64,000 nt of DNA from Butyrivibrio sp. CB08 (GTDB taxonomy: Bacteria > Bacillota > Clostridia > Lachnospirales > Lachnospiraceae): contig NZ_RAIR01000004.1 of NCBI RefSeq assembly GCF_003625485.1, positions 248,001 through 312,000 on the forward strand. Reading direction: 5' to 3'. The position numbers and the translations under genes are program-made. The first letter of the stretch is position 1. The number at the start of each line of letters is the position of its first letter. The notes under the pieces are model-generated. The model was not told the origin of the DNA, did no database searches, and worked only from the letters and a program-made list of their open reading frames with translations. Positions 6,729 through 17,984 of this stretch are shown piece after piece.

Positions 6729-9512
6729 ATGCTTAGAGAAACTACTACAGAAAACGGAAAAGTAAGGGGCCTTCCTGGCAACGACCCAAGAGTCACTGTC
6801 TTTAAGGGCATCCCTTTTGCAGCACCTCCAGTTGGCGAGAACAGATGGAAAGCGCCTCAGCCCTGCAAGGACTACGATGGCACGCTCGATGCTTTCCAGT
6901 TTGGACCAATCTCATACCAGGACACCCCTGGAATTGGAGATATCGTTTATAACAGAGAGTGGCACGTGGATCCTGAGATTCCAATGAGTGAGGACTGTCT
7001 CTACCTCAACATCTGGACTCCAGCTAAGAGCAGGGAAGATAAGCTTCCTGTCCTTGTATGGATCTACGGCGGCGGCTTCCAGTGGGGCTACACAGCCGAG
7101 ATGGAATTTAACGGAGAGCCTCTTGCTGAGCGCGGCGTTATAGTTGTCAGCATCGCTTACCGTCTTGGATGCTTTGGATTTATGGCTCATCCTGAGATCA
7201 CAGGCGAGTCTCCTGATGCTCCTTCAAACTTTGGACTTCTTGACCAGAAAGCAGGCCTTGCCTGGGTTAAAAGAAATATCGCCGCCTTTGGTGGTGACCC
7301 TGACAGGATCACTATCGGCGGCCAGTCAGCTGGCGGAGCAAGTGTTCAGCACCAGCTAAGCTGCCAAGACAACAAGGATATCATCAAAGCCGCTGCTATC
7401 TTTAGCGGAATTATCAGATTAGAAAATTCTGACGCAGATATCTTCCATCCTCTTAACTTAAGTCAGGCAGAGGATCTGGGAAAAGAGTTTTTTGACTGCC
7501 TTGGGGTATCAACCCTTGAAGAGGCACGGGCTCTTTCTTCAAGACAGCTCCTTGATGGCTATAACAAATTTGCAGATGGCCACAGAAGAATGTTCCCTAT
7601 TGTAGATGGACAGTTCTGCACAGGAGACCCTACAGAGAATCTGATGAATGGCATAGGCCTTGATGTTCCTGTCATTTCAGGCAACACCACAGATGAGTTT
7701 TCAGATGCCGGTGTCAATAACGTTGAGCTTTCAGTTAAGCAGGTCTTTGACAGCGCTTCACAAAAGTGTCCAGGCAGAAGCTTCTACTATTACAGATTTG
7801 ATCCGGATATCCCTGGAGATGGACATCCTGGCGATGCGTATCCTGGAACCTTCCACTCCTGCGATCTCTGGTTCTTCTTTAACACTCTGCACCTTTGCCA
7901 CAGACCATACGAGGGAAGGCATTTCGAGCTGGCTTGTCAGATGTGCGATTACTTCGCGAACTTTATTAAGACTGGTGATCCCAATGGCAATGATAAGGGA
8001 GGCACTCCTCTTCCAAAGTGGGAGACCTTCACAAAAGAAAACAGAAACGAAATGGAATTTACCGGCCGCGGATCTAATCTTAAAAAGGAAGGCGGCATAA
8101 GACAGGGCAGCAAGAAACAGGCTGTTAACCCTTATCTTCCATCCTGGGAATACATCCCTGATGGAGAGCCCTACGTATTTGGCGACAGGGTTTATGTATA
8201 TGGTTCCCACGACCTGTATAAGGGCGAGACCTTCTGCCTTGGAGATTATGTATGCTGGTCAGCTCCAGTTAACGATCTTGGCAACTGGCACTACGAGGGA
8301 GTTATCTATCCCAAGATTTCAGACCCTCTTAACCCTGACGGTCACATGTGCCTGTATGCTCCTGATATCACAGTTGGTCCTGACGGCAGATATTACCTCT
8401 ACTATGTACTTGATAAGGTAAGCATTGTATCTGTTGCAGTAGCTGATACTCCAGCTGGCCCATTTGAGTTCTACGGATATGTTCATTATGAAGACGGAAC
8501 CAAGCTTGGAGATAAAGAGGGAGATGAGCCTCAGTTTGATCCAGGTGTTATGACAGAGGGTGACGTTACTTACCTTTACACAGGATTCTGCGGACAGGGT
8601 GATAAGTCAAGACACGGCGCAATGTTCACTGTTCTTGATAAGGACATGCTCACTGTCAAAAAAGCTCCACAGATCATTGTTCCCGGAGATCAGTACAGCA
8701 AGGGCACAGGTTTTGAAAACCATGCTTTCTTCGAAGCTCCTTCTATTAGAAAGCACAGGGATACATATTACTTCATCTATTCATCAGAGGTTATGCATGA
8801 GCTTTGCTATGCAACATCTGACAAGCCTGAAGGTCCATTTACCTATGGCGGTGTTATCGTAAGTAACTGTGACATGCACATCGGAACCTACAAGAACGCA
8901 GAGGAGCCATCAGCTTACGGCGCCAACAACCACGGAAGCATTGTAGAGATTGACGGCAGCTGGTATATCTTTTACCACAGACATACCCATGGAACCTGGT
9001 TCTCAAGGCAGGGCTGTGCTGAAAAGATAACCTTTACAGAAGATGGAAAGATCCCTCAGGTTGAGATCACATCCTGCGGTCTTAATGGTGGTCCTCTCTC
9101 CGACTACGGTGAGTATCCTGCCTACATTGCCTGCAATATCTTCACTCCTGAAAAGAAGATGTACGTGGAGGAAAGCGCTCCAAGGATTGTTCAGGAAGGC
9201 GGAGACGGTGAGCAGAATGATGGCTACATCAAGGGTATTACCGACGGAACCACAGTAGGCTTTAAGTACTTTGATGTTACGAACGCAACTGGCCTTAAGA
9301 TCAAAACCAGGGCATACTATAACGGAAAGCTTGAGATAAAGACAGCTCTGGACAAAGATCCTATCGGAGTTATCGAAGGAAATGGCTCCAATATCTGGAC
9401 AGAACACAGCTGCAAGTTTACTGCTCCTCTTACAGATGCAAAGTGCTCTCTGTATCTTATCTACAAAGGAACAGGTAACTGCTCACTTGAATCAATAGAA
9501 TTTATTCACTAA
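6729..9512 (+). CDS. Fused type-B carboxylesterase / GH43 glycosidase / CBM6-like protein
   Basis: The 927-residue protein has three parts. Residues 1-460 are a type-B carboxylesterase: FKGIPFAAPPVGENRW, SEDCLYLNIWTP, nucleophile Ser200 in GGQSAGGAS, and probable catalytic His376 in GTFHSCDLWFFF. Residues 465-780 are a GH43 five-bladed propeller with likely base Asp478 (YIPDGEPYVF), pKa modulator Asp546 (LYAPDITVGPDGRYYLYY) and acid Glu669 (FFEAPSIRK). The last 130 residues (GYIKGITDGTTVGFKYF, then a beta-sandwich) look like CBM6. No signal peptide is present. GH43 enzymes act on xylosides and arabinosides, and the esterase half may remove acetyl or aromatic acyl groups from the same oligosaccharide. 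A GGGGGAAA ribosome site precedes the ATG. Confidence 0.88.
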   Translation: MLRETTTENGKVRGLPGNDPRVTVFKGIPFAAPPVGENRWKAPQPCKDYDGTLDAFQFGPISYQDTPGIGDIVYNREWHVDPEIPMSEDCLYLNIWTPAKSREDKLPVLVWIYGGGFQWGYTAEMEFNGEPLAERGVIVVSIAYRLGCFGFMAHPEITGESPDAPSNFGLLDQKAGLAWVKRNIAAFGGDPDRITIGGQSAGGASVQHQLSCQDNKDIIKAAAIFSGIIRLENSDADIFHPLNLSQAEDLGKEFFDCLGVSTLEEARALSSRQLLDGYNKFADGHRRMFPIVDGQFCTGDPTENLMNGIGLDVPVISGNTTDEFSDAGVNNVELSVKQVFDSASQKCPGRSFYYYRFDPDIPGDGHPGDAYPGTFHSCDLWFFFNTLHLCHRPYEGRHFELACQMCDYFANFIKTGDPNGNDKGGTPLPKWETFTKENRNEMEFTGRGSNLKKEGGIRQGSKKQAVNPYLPSWEYIPDGEPYVFGDRVYVYGSHDLYKGETFCLGDYVCWSAPVNDLGNWHYEGVIYPKISDPLNPDGHMCLYAPDITVGPDGRYYLYYVLDKVSIVSVAVADTPAGPFEFYGYVHYEDGTKLGDKEGDEPQFDPGVMTEGDVTYLYTGFCGQGDKSRHGAMFTVLDKDMLTVKKAPQIIVPGDQYSKGTGFENHAFFEAPSIRKHRDTYYFIYSSEVMHELCYATSDKPEGPFTYGGVIVSNCDMHIGTYKNAEEPSAYGANNHGSIVEIDGSWYIFYHRHTHGTWFSRQGCAEKITFTEDGKIPQVEITSCGLNGGPLSDYGEYPAYIACNIFTPEKKMYVEESAPRIVQEGGDGEQNDGYIKGITDGTTVGFKYFDVTNATGLKIKTRAYYNGKLEIKTALDKDPIGVIEGNGSNIWTEHSCKFTAPLTDAKCSLYLIYKGTGNCSLESIEFIH

Positions 9513-9520
9513 GACAGCAT

Positions 9521-9556
9521 TGGGTGACAACGAAATTTAGTTTTCTTTGTCACCCA
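9521..9556 (+). terminator. Hairpin after the esterase-GH43 gene, probable terminator
   Basis: TGGGTGACAA and TTGTCACCCA form a 10-bp stem directly after the stop codon at 9512. The T-run that follows is weak (TTGTCATTT). Confidence 0.55.
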
Positions 9557-9655
9557 TTGTCATTTATTGAGATGCTAATGCAATTATTTGAGTAGATACA
9601 TTACTCATCAAGTTGTACATTACTAATATAATAAACCAATATCTTTTTCATTTAA

Positions 9656-9670
9656 TTGGCATTATGCCAA
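9656..9670. promoter_or_regulatory. Perfect palindrome TTGGCATTATGCCAA, operator candidate
   Basis: A 15-base odd palindrome in the 381-bp gap before the binding-protein gene. The rest of the gap is AT-rich with the hairpins listed here, possible TATAAT boxes at 9712-9717 and 9821-9826 without good -35 partners, and no coding sequence. Confidence 0.4.
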
Positions 9671-9677
9671 TCCTCCT

Positions 9678-9704
9678 AAGCACTTTTGAACAAAAAGTGC
9701 TTTT
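9678..9704 (+). terminator. Second terminator-like hairpin before the xylan ABC operon
   Basis: AAGCACTTTT and AAAAGTGCTT pair over 10 bases with a 5-base loop, followed by T residues. It may be a back-up terminator for the upstream gene or part of a leader. Confidence 0.45.
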
Positions 9705-9893
9705 CGTATTGTATAATTCCCACAACAAATAAGTACAAATCTTTAATTTTTTGTGAATAAAGTAAAAAAAGTGCTTACAAAAGTAAAAGATTTCCATTCT
9801 AAAAAATAGGTGTCAATTTTTATAATGGTTTTATAAAAAGAAGCACATTGGTTTTTCATCTATTGAAAACAATATGGGAGAAAGGGGTTTAGT

Positions 9894-11678
9894 ATGAAAA
9901 ACAAAACAATGAAAAAAGTTGTTGCTCTTTCTATGAGTACTATGCTCATGGCAGCTGCTCTTGTTGGCTGCGGCGGCGCTGCTCAGAATGCAGGCGACAG
10001 CACAGGAACAACAAGTGGCGGTAGCGATACTGCAGCTCAGTCAACAGGAACTGATACTACAGTAGCTAGCGGCGACATCGTTGATTTCACATTCTTCGCT
10101 GGAATGCCAGGAACAGAGATCAACAGCGGCAACAACGAGATCCAGGACATGATCGCTGAGAAGACAGGCGTTCGTCTTAAAGAGACATGGCTTACTGGAC
10201 AGACAGTTGCTGAGGCTATCGGATCAATCATCGCATCTGGAACATATCCAGATCTTATCGATGGTGGTGACGGATGTGCAGACCTTTACAACGAAGGCGT
10301 ACTTGTACCTTGGGATGAGTATCTTGAGAGCGGCAAGTATCCTAACCTTACAAACTACTACACCAAGAACGAGTGGGATCAGTTCAGACAGGACGATGGA
10401 CACATCTACTGGTGTAACGTATTCCAGAACACAAAGGGCGCTCCTACAGGAACAGCTCACAACGACGAAGCTTTCTGGATTCAGGCTCGTGTTCTTGAGT
10501 GGGATAACTACCCAGAGATCAAGACTCTTGACCAGTACTTCGATCTTCTTGAGAGATATGCAGCAGCTAATCCTAAGACTAAGGACGCTAACGGCAACGA
10601 GATGGACATCATCCCTTACACATGTCTCTGTGATGACTGGAGATATTTCTGTATTGAGAACGCTCCTCAGTTCCTCGATGGATATCCAAACGACGGTTCT
10701 GTTATCGTAGATTTTGAAGGCAAGGACAAGCCAACTATCGTTGACTACAACACAACTCCTACAGCTAAGAAGTATTTCGCTAAGCTTAACGAAGAGTACC
10801 AGAAGGGTATCGTAGATAAAGATTTCGGAACACAGAAGTACGATGATTACATCCAGAAGCTTTCAAATGGTAACGTACTTGGTATGTGCGATCAGTACTG
10901 GGATTTCCAGCAGATCAACGACGCACTCCTTACAGCAGGCCTTGACAAGCAGGGATGCAACTATGTTCCTTTAGGACTTACAATTGAAGAAGGTATGCCA
11001 AACAGATGGCACACATATGGTGACACACTTAACACAGCTTCAGGTATCGCAGTTACAACAAGCTGCTCAGACCCTGACCTTGCATTCTCATTCCTTGACA
11101 AGATGCTTGACCAGGATATCATGAACCTCCGTTTCTGGGGTGTTGAAGGTGAAGATTACCTCGTAGATGAGAACGGTCTCTTCTACAGAACTGACGAGAT
11201 CAGAGCTAAGGTTGCTGATCCTACATACAAGGCTGATCACATGTGCATGTACAGCTACCTTCCACAGTACGGCGGAACAAGTGATGACGGCAAGAACGCT
11301 AACCTTCCAGAAGAGCAGCCTTCTGAGTTCTATGACAAGTTGGCAGAGCCTCTTCAGAAGTGCTTCGATGCATACGGCGCTAAGAACTATCCTGACCTTA
11401 TCGGTTCAGTTCAGGAAGATGTAAACGCAACACATCCTTGGTTCCCAATGTGGTCATACTCAAACAACCTCGATACATCAACAGAGGGTGGTGTAGCTTG
11501 GACAAAGATGGGCGAGTGCAAGCACGAGTGGCTTCCTAAGGTAGTTATGGCTTCTGACTTCGAGAGCGAGTGGGCTAACTACATGAAGGCTTATGAGGGA
11601 TGCAATCCTCAGGACTTCCTCAACCAGATGCAGGAAGAGCTTGACAGAAGAGTTGAAGCTGCTAAGAATGCAGGCTGA
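9894..11678 (+). CDS. ABC transporter sugar-binding lipoprotein (LplA/YtcQ type)
   Basis: The 594-residue extracellular solute-binding protein starts with a lipoprotein signal (lipobox LVGC, Cys26), followed by a Ser/Thr/Gly-rich linker and a large two-lobe binding domain (DFTFFAGMPGTEINSGNNEI, then GTYPDLIDGGDG). The length and the two permeases of LplB/LplC type downstream place it in the family-1 binding proteins that handle complex oligosaccharides. In this locus the ligand is probably a decorated xylo-oligosaccharide (inference). The gene uses a narrow set of codons, as expected for high expression. The ribosome site is AAAGGGG. A terminator hairpin separates it from the permease genes. 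Confidence 0.92.
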   Translation: MKNKTMKKVVALSMSTMLMAAALVGCGGAAQNAGDSTGTTSGGSDTAAQSTGTDTTVASGDIVDFTFFAGMPGTEINSGNNEIQDMIAEKTGVRLKETWLTGQTVAEAIGSIIASGTYPDLIDGGDGCADLYNEGVLVPWDEYLESGKYPNLTNYYTKNEWDQFRQDDGHIYWCNVFQNTKGAPTGTAHNDEAFWIQARVLEWDNYPEIKTLDQYFDLLERYAAANPKTKDANGNEMDIIPYTCLCDDWRYFCIENAPQFLDGYPNDGSVIVDFEGKDKPTIVDYNTTPTAKKYFAKLNEEYQKGIVDKDFGTQKYDDYIQKLSNGNVLGMCDQYWDFQQINDALLTAGLDKQGCNYVPLGLTIEEGMPNRWHTYGDTLNTASGIAVTTSCSDPDLAFSFLDKMLDQDIMNLRFWGVEGEDYLVDENGLFYRTDEIRAKVADPTYKADHMCMYSYLPQYGGTSDDGKNANLPEEQPSEFYDKLAEPLQKCFDAYGAKNYPDLIGSVQEDVNATHPWFPMWSYSNNLDTSTEGGVAWTKMGECKHEWLPKVVMASDFESEWANYMKAYEGCNPQDFLNQMQEELDRRVEAAKNAG

Positions 11679-11709
11679 TAAAGCTTAACTTTCAGGTTTT
11701 GAATTACAG

Positions 11710-11748
11710 GGCAGCCATATGCCGATCAAGTATATGGCTGCCTTTTTT
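11710..11748 (+). terminator. Intercistronic terminator/attenuator between binding protein and permeases
   Basis: GGCAGCCATAT and ATATGGCTGCC form a perfect 11-bp stem followed by six T. No new promoter is evident before the permease gene at 11782, so partial read-through would give more binding protein than permease. Confidence 0.8.
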
Positions 11749-11781
11749 AAGAGATATAGTTAAACGAAAGGAACCGATAAC

Positions 11782-12720
11782 ATGAGTACTACCGTCGCCA
11801 AGCCAAAAAAGAGGGTCATAACCAGAAAAGAGCTTGCAAAGCAAAAGGTTCTTATAGCATGGTCTGCAGTGTTTGTAATTTACGGATTCATATTCTGTTA
11901 TCTGCCACTTGCCGGCTGGCTGATGGCCTTTGAAAATTATAAGAATAAGACAGGACTTCTCCACTCCAAGTGGGTTGGACTTGATAAATTCAAATTCCTG
12001 TTTTCTGATGCCACATTCCTTAGAGTTATCAGAAACACTTTCTGTATGGGTACTTTGAATCTTATATTCACAACCCTTACAGCTATCGTATTTGCCATTC
12101 TTTTAAATGAATTCAGATTGATGAGGGCAAAAAAGGTAGTACAGACAATCTCCTACCTTCCTCACTTCCTTTCATGGATCATCGTTACAGGTATCATGAA
12201 CGATGCTCTTTCATCTACAGGTATTGTAAACGAGTTACTTGTTAAATTTGGATTAGTTAAAGATACCGTTCCCTTCTTCTCGATACCTGCGCTGTTCTGG
12301 CCAATCGTAACCTTTGCGCATGTATGGAAGGAAACCGGATGGAACGCCATCATCTATCTTTCAGCTATTACATCCATTGATCCCTGTCTTTACGAAGCTG
12401 CATCTATCGATGGTGCAGGCAGATGGGGCAAGATCAAAAATGTTACATTACCAGGAATCAAACCTACGATCATTATCCTGCTTATTATGAACATGGGTAA
12501 CCTGTTAAATGCAGGTTTTGAAGTACAGTATCTCTTAGGAAACGGTCTTGTTAAAAGCGTTTCAGATACCATCGACATCTATGTACTGACCTGGGGTATC
12601 AGCCAGAATGACTACTCACTTGGTACTGCTGCCGGTATCTTCAAGAGCGTAGTATCAATAGCCATCATCGTGATCGCTAATTCAATTGCTAAGCGACACG
12701 GTGGAGAAAGGTTATTCTAA
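11782..12720 (+). CDS. ABC transporter permease, LplB type
   Basis: The 312-residue inner-membrane permease has six predicted membrane segments, starting VLIAWSAVFVIYGFIFCYLPLAGWLMAF. The EAA loop, which docks the ATPase, is seen in LYEAASIDGAGRWGKIKNVTLPG. The N-terminal basic tail (KPKKRVITRKELAKQK) and the length fit the LplB subfamily. It pairs with the permease at 12734. No ATPase gene lies in the operon, so a shared MsmK-type ATPase elsewhere probably powers it. The ribosome site is GAAAGGAA. Confidence 0.93.
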   Translation: MSTTVAKPKKRVITRKELAKQKVLIAWSAVFVIYGFIFCYLPLAGWLMAFENYKNKTGLLHSKWVGLDKFKFLFSDATFLRVIRNTFCMGTLNLIFTTLTAIVFAILLNEFRLMRAKKVVQTISYLPHFLSWIIVTGIMNDALSSTGIVNELLVKFGLVKDTVPFFSIPALFWPIVTFAHVWKETGWNAIIYLSAITSIDPCLYEAASIDGAGRWGKIKNVTLPGIKPTIIILLIMNMGNLLNAGFEVQYLLGNGLVKSVSDTIDIYVLTWGISQNDYSLGTAAGIFKSVVSIAIIVIANSIAKRHGGERLF

Positions 12721-12733
12721 GGGGAGGTGCTGT

Positions 12734-13645
12734 ATGGAAAGCTTAAGTAAGTCAGGCGAAATTCATAAATTAAAACTTGGTGACATAATTTTTTATATAT
12801 TCCTGTTTCTGTTCATGACAATCTTCTGTATTGTAACCGTTTATCCGGTTCTCAATACACTGGCCATCTCCTTCAATGATGGTGTAGATGCCATGAGAGG
12901 TGGCGTACACCTTTGGCCAAGAATTTTTACAACTCAGAACTACAGCGTAGTTCTTGCCCTTAGGAACATCGGACGTGGCGCTATTATTTCTGTACTTCGT
13001 ACAGTTATTGGAACTCTTTTGGCAGTTGCAGCCAACGCTCTTCTTGCGTTTATTGTCAGCCAGAAGAACTTTGTATTCAGATCCCAGCTTTCACTTTTCT
13101 GGGTAATCACCATGTATGTTAACGGTGGTATGATCCCTATCATGCTCCTTTATAAGAATCTTCACCTTACCAATTCCTTCTGGGTATATGTTATCCCTGG
13201 AATGCTGAGCGGATTCAACATGCTGGTTATGAGAACCTACATGGAAGGTCTTCCTGATTCCCTTCAGGAAGCAGCACAGATTGACGGTGCCGGATATATG
13301 AAGATCTTTGTATCTGTTATCTCACCTCTGTGCAAACCTATCTACGCTACAATAGCTCTTTTCGTAGCTGTAGGTCAGTGGAACTCATGGTTTGATACAA
13401 TGCTCTACAACCGTATGGCAGATCAGTACACCACACTTCAGTACGAGCTGATGAAGATGCTCTCAGCTGTAACAAGTCTTAAGGGTAACGCAGGTGCTGC
13501 AACCACAGGAACATCAGTAAATATCACTCCTATTTCTGTAAGAGCAGCTGCAACCATTATCACAATGGCTCCTATCGTTATGCTCTACCCATTCCTGCAG
13601 AGATACTTTGTTGCAGGTCTTACAATCGGTGGTGTAAAAGAATAA
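12734..13645 (+). CDS. ABC transporter permease, LplC/YtcP type
   Basis: A 303-residue carbohydrate permease. The start chosen is the ATG at 12734 because a strong GGGGAGG site lies six bases before it; an in-frame ATG at 12686 would run back into the upstream gene. Membrane segments begin at IIFYIFLFLFMTIFCIVTVYPVLNTL. The EAA loop is LQEAAQIDGAGYMKIFVSVISPLCKP and the C-terminus ends FVAGLTIGGVKE, as is typical. Second permease of the xylan-locus importer. Confidence 0.93.
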   Translation: MESLSKSGEIHKLKLGDIIFYIFLFLFMTIFCIVTVYPVLNTLAISFNDGVDAMRGGVHLWPRIFTTQNYSVVLALRNIGRGAIISVLRTVIGTLLAVAANALLAFIVSQKNFVFRSQLSLFWVITMYVNGGMIPIMLLYKNLHLTNSFWVYVIPGMLSGFNMLVMRTYMEGLPDSLQEAAQIDGAGYMKIFVSVISPLCKPIYATIALFVAVGQWNSWFDTMLYNRMADQYTTLQYELMKMLSAVTSLKGNAGAATTGTSVNITPISVRAAATIITMAPIVMLYPFLQRYFVAGLTIGGVKE

Positions 13646-13663
13646 TTATTTTATGGCACTTTA

Positions 13664-13689
13664 AAGGCCCGGAGAAAACTCCGGGCCTT
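13664..13689. terminator. Bidirectional terminator between permease and atpC
   Basis: AAGGCCCGGAG and CTCCGGGCCTT form a perfect 11-bp stem with an AAAA loop between two convergent transcription units. Confidence 0.85.
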
Positions 13690-13705
13690 AATTTATTACT
13701 CTTAA

Positions 13706-14122
13706 TTATAATTCGTGTTCCTGTCCGTGGGTGCCAATTCGTACAAGGGCTCTGTAGAGCTTAGCCTCTGCGCGGATCCTTGCCTCTTTATCAAGAAGCT
13801 GATCCTTAAGCCTTTCCTCCGCTTGTTCTTTAGCGGCCTTCGCACGCTCCAAGTCGATATCTTCGCTCCACTCCCAGGTGGTTGGAAGAACTCTGACTTC
13901 ACCCTTCATGACCGAAAGCATTCCACCGATACAGGCTGCTTTTCTTTCTGTGCCGTCTGCCATGGTTACCCTGGCCGTGCCCATACCAATAGCTGTACAG
14001 TAGTCGGTGTGTCTTGCAAGAATCTCCACATCACCGTCTATTGTACGCAAAAGTATTTTTTGGACTTCGCCATCGAAATCGGGGCCATCCATGGATACAA
14101 CCTGTAAATGATAAGTAGACAT
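13706..14122 (-). CDS. atpC: ATP synthase epsilon subunit (F1)
   Basis: The 138-residue protein has an N-terminal beta-sandwich (YHLQVVSMDGPDFDGEVQKILLRTIDGDVEILARHTDYCTAI) and a C-terminal helical hairpin rich in Ala/Glu/Arg (LERAKAAKEQAEERL). It forms part of the central stalk and can inhibit ATP hydrolysis. It is the last gene of the atp operon, 12 bases after atpD, with a terminator beyond it. Confidence 0.95.
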   Translation of the reverse strand: MSTYHLQVVSMDGPDFDGEVQKILLRTIDGDVEILARHTDYCTAIGMGTARVTMADGTERKAACIGGMLSVMKGEVRVLPTTWEWSEDIDLERAKAAKEQAEERLKDQLLDKEARIRAEAKLYRALVRIGTHGQEHEL

Positions 14123-14134
14123 AGTAGCTCCTTT

Positions 14135-15559
<1,425 letters not shown>

Positions 15560-16420
15560 TCAGCTTTCCGCGCCTGCCACGATTTCTGTAATCTCCTGCG
15601 TGATGCTAGCCTGACGAGCTCTGTTATAGTACAGACTAAGAGTATCGATCATCTCTTCTGCATTGTCAGTTGCTGCCTCCATTGCAGTTCTGCGGGCAGC
15701 AAGCTCACTTGCATAGGAAATATTGATACTGGAATAAAGAATTCCCGCCAGGTATTCCGGAACAATTGCATTGAACACGGTTTCTGAGTCCGGCTCATAT
15801 AGGATAAGGTCCCTAGCTTTTCCATCAGACTCTTTTTCCTCAGTTCTAAGGTCAGAGAGAGGAAGAAGTGATGCTGCTGTTGGAACCTGGGAAAGCATGG
15901 ACACGAAGTTTGTATAGCAAAGGAAAATGTGTCCAAACTCGCCGCTCTTATATGCGTCGCAGACAATCTTTGCAACCTGGAAACAGTCTGAAATAGTTAC
16001 CTTAGCAACTTCCGCGTACTCTTCTGTGAACAGCGGCACGTTTCTGTGCTTGAAATACTCTACAGACTTTTTACCAATGGGAAGAACTGTTATGTTTTCT
16101 CTGTCCTTGGTCTCTGCTTCCATGAACTTGAACAGGTTGGAGTTATATCCACCTGCAAGGCCTCTGTCACCGGCAATTACAACGTACAACCATTTGTCAT
16201 TGTCCACAGTCTTCGTAAATGGAGACTGGAAATCAGTGTTTGAATTGGCTATATCTGTAAGTGTGCCGATCATGGTCTCGAGATAGGGCTTTGAAGCGTC
16301 AGCTCTTTCCTTGGCTTTTCTCAGCTTAGATGCTGCAACCAGCTGCATAGCCTTGGTGATCTGCATCGTGCTCTGAACGCTCTTGATTCGGAGTTTAACA
16401 GCTTTCATTGATCCAGCCAT
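15560..16420 (-). CDS. atpG: ATP synthase gamma subunit (F1 rotor shaft)
   Basis: A 286-residue protein with the conserved N-terminal helix (KLRIKSVQSTMQITKAMQLVAASKLRKA), the central GDRGLAGGYNSNLFK and the C-terminal helix (AARRTAMEAATDNAEEMIDTLSLYYNRARQASITQEITEIVAGAES). These two helices form the rotating coiled coil within the alpha/beta hexamer. It lies between atpA and atpD, the usual order. Confidence 0.97.
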   Translation of the reverse strand: MAGSMKAVKLRIKSVQSTMQITKAMQLVAASKLRKAKERADASKPYLETMIGTLTDIANSNTDFQSPFTKTVDNDKWLYVVIAGDRGLAGGYNSNLFKFMEAETKDRENITVLPIGKKSVEYFKHRNVPLFTEEYAEVAKVTISDCFQVAKIVCDAYKSGEFGHIFLCYTNFVSMLSQVPTAASLLPLSDLRTEEKESDGKARDLILYEPDSETVFNAIVPEYLAGILYSSINISYASELAARRTAMEAATDNAEEMIDTLSLYYNRARQASITQEITEIVAGAES

Positions 16421-16433
16421 TATTTATTCCTCC

Positions 16434-17963
16434 TTATTTCGCTTCTTTCTGCTTAACGAACTTCTCTGTGTAAGCGTCCAGTGCCTCTTTTAACTTGGTC
16501 TCAGTATCCCCTTCAAGCTTTCCAGTCTCACGGATCTCACGCATTGCTGCGATTCCGGATGGATCGTTGTCAAGGAATTCATAAAGTCCTGCCTCATACT
16601 CTGCAACATCAGTTGTTGCAACCTTGATCAGGATGTTATTTACTACGGCATAAAGGATGGCAACCTGTTTTTCAACAGCAACCGGCTGATTCTTATCCTG
16701 CTTAAGAACCTCAACGATTCTTTCACCCTGTGCCAGACGAGCCTTGGTGTCTTCATCAAGGTCTGATCCGAACTGAGCGAAACTTGCAAGCTCACGGTAC
16801 TGTGAGTAAACCAGCTTCAGTGTACCAGCAACCTTCTTCATAGCCTTGATCTGAGCATTACCACCAACTCGGGATACGGAAATACCAGGGTTAACCGCTG
16901 GCATGATTCCTGAGTGGAAGAGCTCTGTCTCAAGGAATATCTGACCATCTGTGATGGAGATAACGTTTGTAGGAATGTATGCTGATACGTCACCAGCCTG
17001 TGTCTCGATAATAGGAAGGGCTGTAAGTGAACCACCGCCGTTCTCATCGGAGAGCTTAGCTGCTCTCTCAAGGAGTCTTGAATGCAGGTAGAATACGTCA
17101 CCAGGATAAGCCTCACGTCCAGGTGGTCTTCTGATCAGCAGTGAGAGTGCACGGTAAGCTACGGCGTGCTTGGAAAGATCGTCGTAGATACAAAGAACGT
17201 GCTTACCCTGATTCATGAAGTACTCACCCATAGCACAGCCTGTGTATGGTGAAATATACTGCAATGGGCTTGGCTCAGACGCTGTAGCTGCTACAACGAT
17301 TGTGTAGTCCATAGCGCCGCCCTTTTTAAGATCCTCAACCAGAGCTGTAACTGTGGATCTCTTCTGTCCTATAGCAACATAGATACAGATAACATCCTTG
17401 CCCTTCTGGTTGATGATAGTGTCGATTGCGATTGTAGTTTTACCAGTCTGTCTATCGCCGATAATAAGCTCACGCTGTCCTCTTCCGATAGGGATCATGG
17501 AATCGATAGCCTTGATACCTGTCTGAAGTGGCTCCTTAACGGGCTGTCTTGCGATAATACCTGGTGCAGGTGACTCAACGGGCCTATACTCTGTGGTCTC
17601 AATTGGTCCCTGTCCATCAATTGGCTGACCGATGGCGTTTACAACACGTCCGATCATCTTCTCGCCTACAGGAACAGATACGACTCTGCCTGTACGCTTA
17701 ACGGTCTGTCCTTCGCTGATACCTACATCCTCGCCGAACAAAACCGCGGATACTACTGTTTCCTCGAGGTTCTGAGCCATTCCGAATGTACCATTCTCAA
17801 ACTCTAAAAGCTCACCGGACATACAGTTCAAAAGTCCGCTAACTCTGGCAATACCATCACCAACGGTAAGAACTGTTCCAGTCTCGTTCTGAATTATAGC
17901 GTTCTGATAATTCTTTATCTGGCTTCGAATGACCTCGGATATTTTTTCTGGTTTTAGTTCCAT
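16434..17963 (-). CDS. atpA: ATP synthase alpha subunit (F1)
   Basis: A 509-residue non-catalytic nucleotide-binding subunit. The landmarks are Walker [34 protein letters not shown], and the alpha signature [17 protein letters not shown]. Length and position are standard. Confidence 0.98.
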   Translation of the reverse strand: MELKPEKISEVIRSQIKNYQNAIIQNETGTVLTVGDGIARVSGLLNCMSGELLEFENGTFGMAQNLEETVVSAVLFGEDVGISEGQTVKRTGRVVSVPVGEKMIGRVVNAIGQPIDGQGPIETTEYRPVESPAPGIIARQPVKEPLQTGIKAIDSMIPIGRGQRELIIGDRQTGKTTIAIDTIINQKGKDVICIYVAIGQKRSTVTALVEDLKKGGAMDYTIVVAATASEPSPLQYISPYTGCAMGEYFMNQGKHVLCIYDDLSKHAVAYRALSLLIRRPPGREAYPGDVFYLHSRLLERAAKLSDENGGGSLTALPIIETQAGDVSAYIPTNVISITDGQIFLETELFHSGIMPAVNPGISVSRVGGNAQIKAMKKVAGTLKLVYSQYRELASFAQFGSDLDEDTKARLAQGERIVEVLKQDKNQPVAVEKQVAILYAVVNNILIKVATTDVAEYEAGLYEFLDNDPSGIAAMREIRETGKLEGDTETKLKEALDAYTEKFVKQKEAK

Positions 17964-17984
17964 ATCATCCTCCGATGTATTGTT

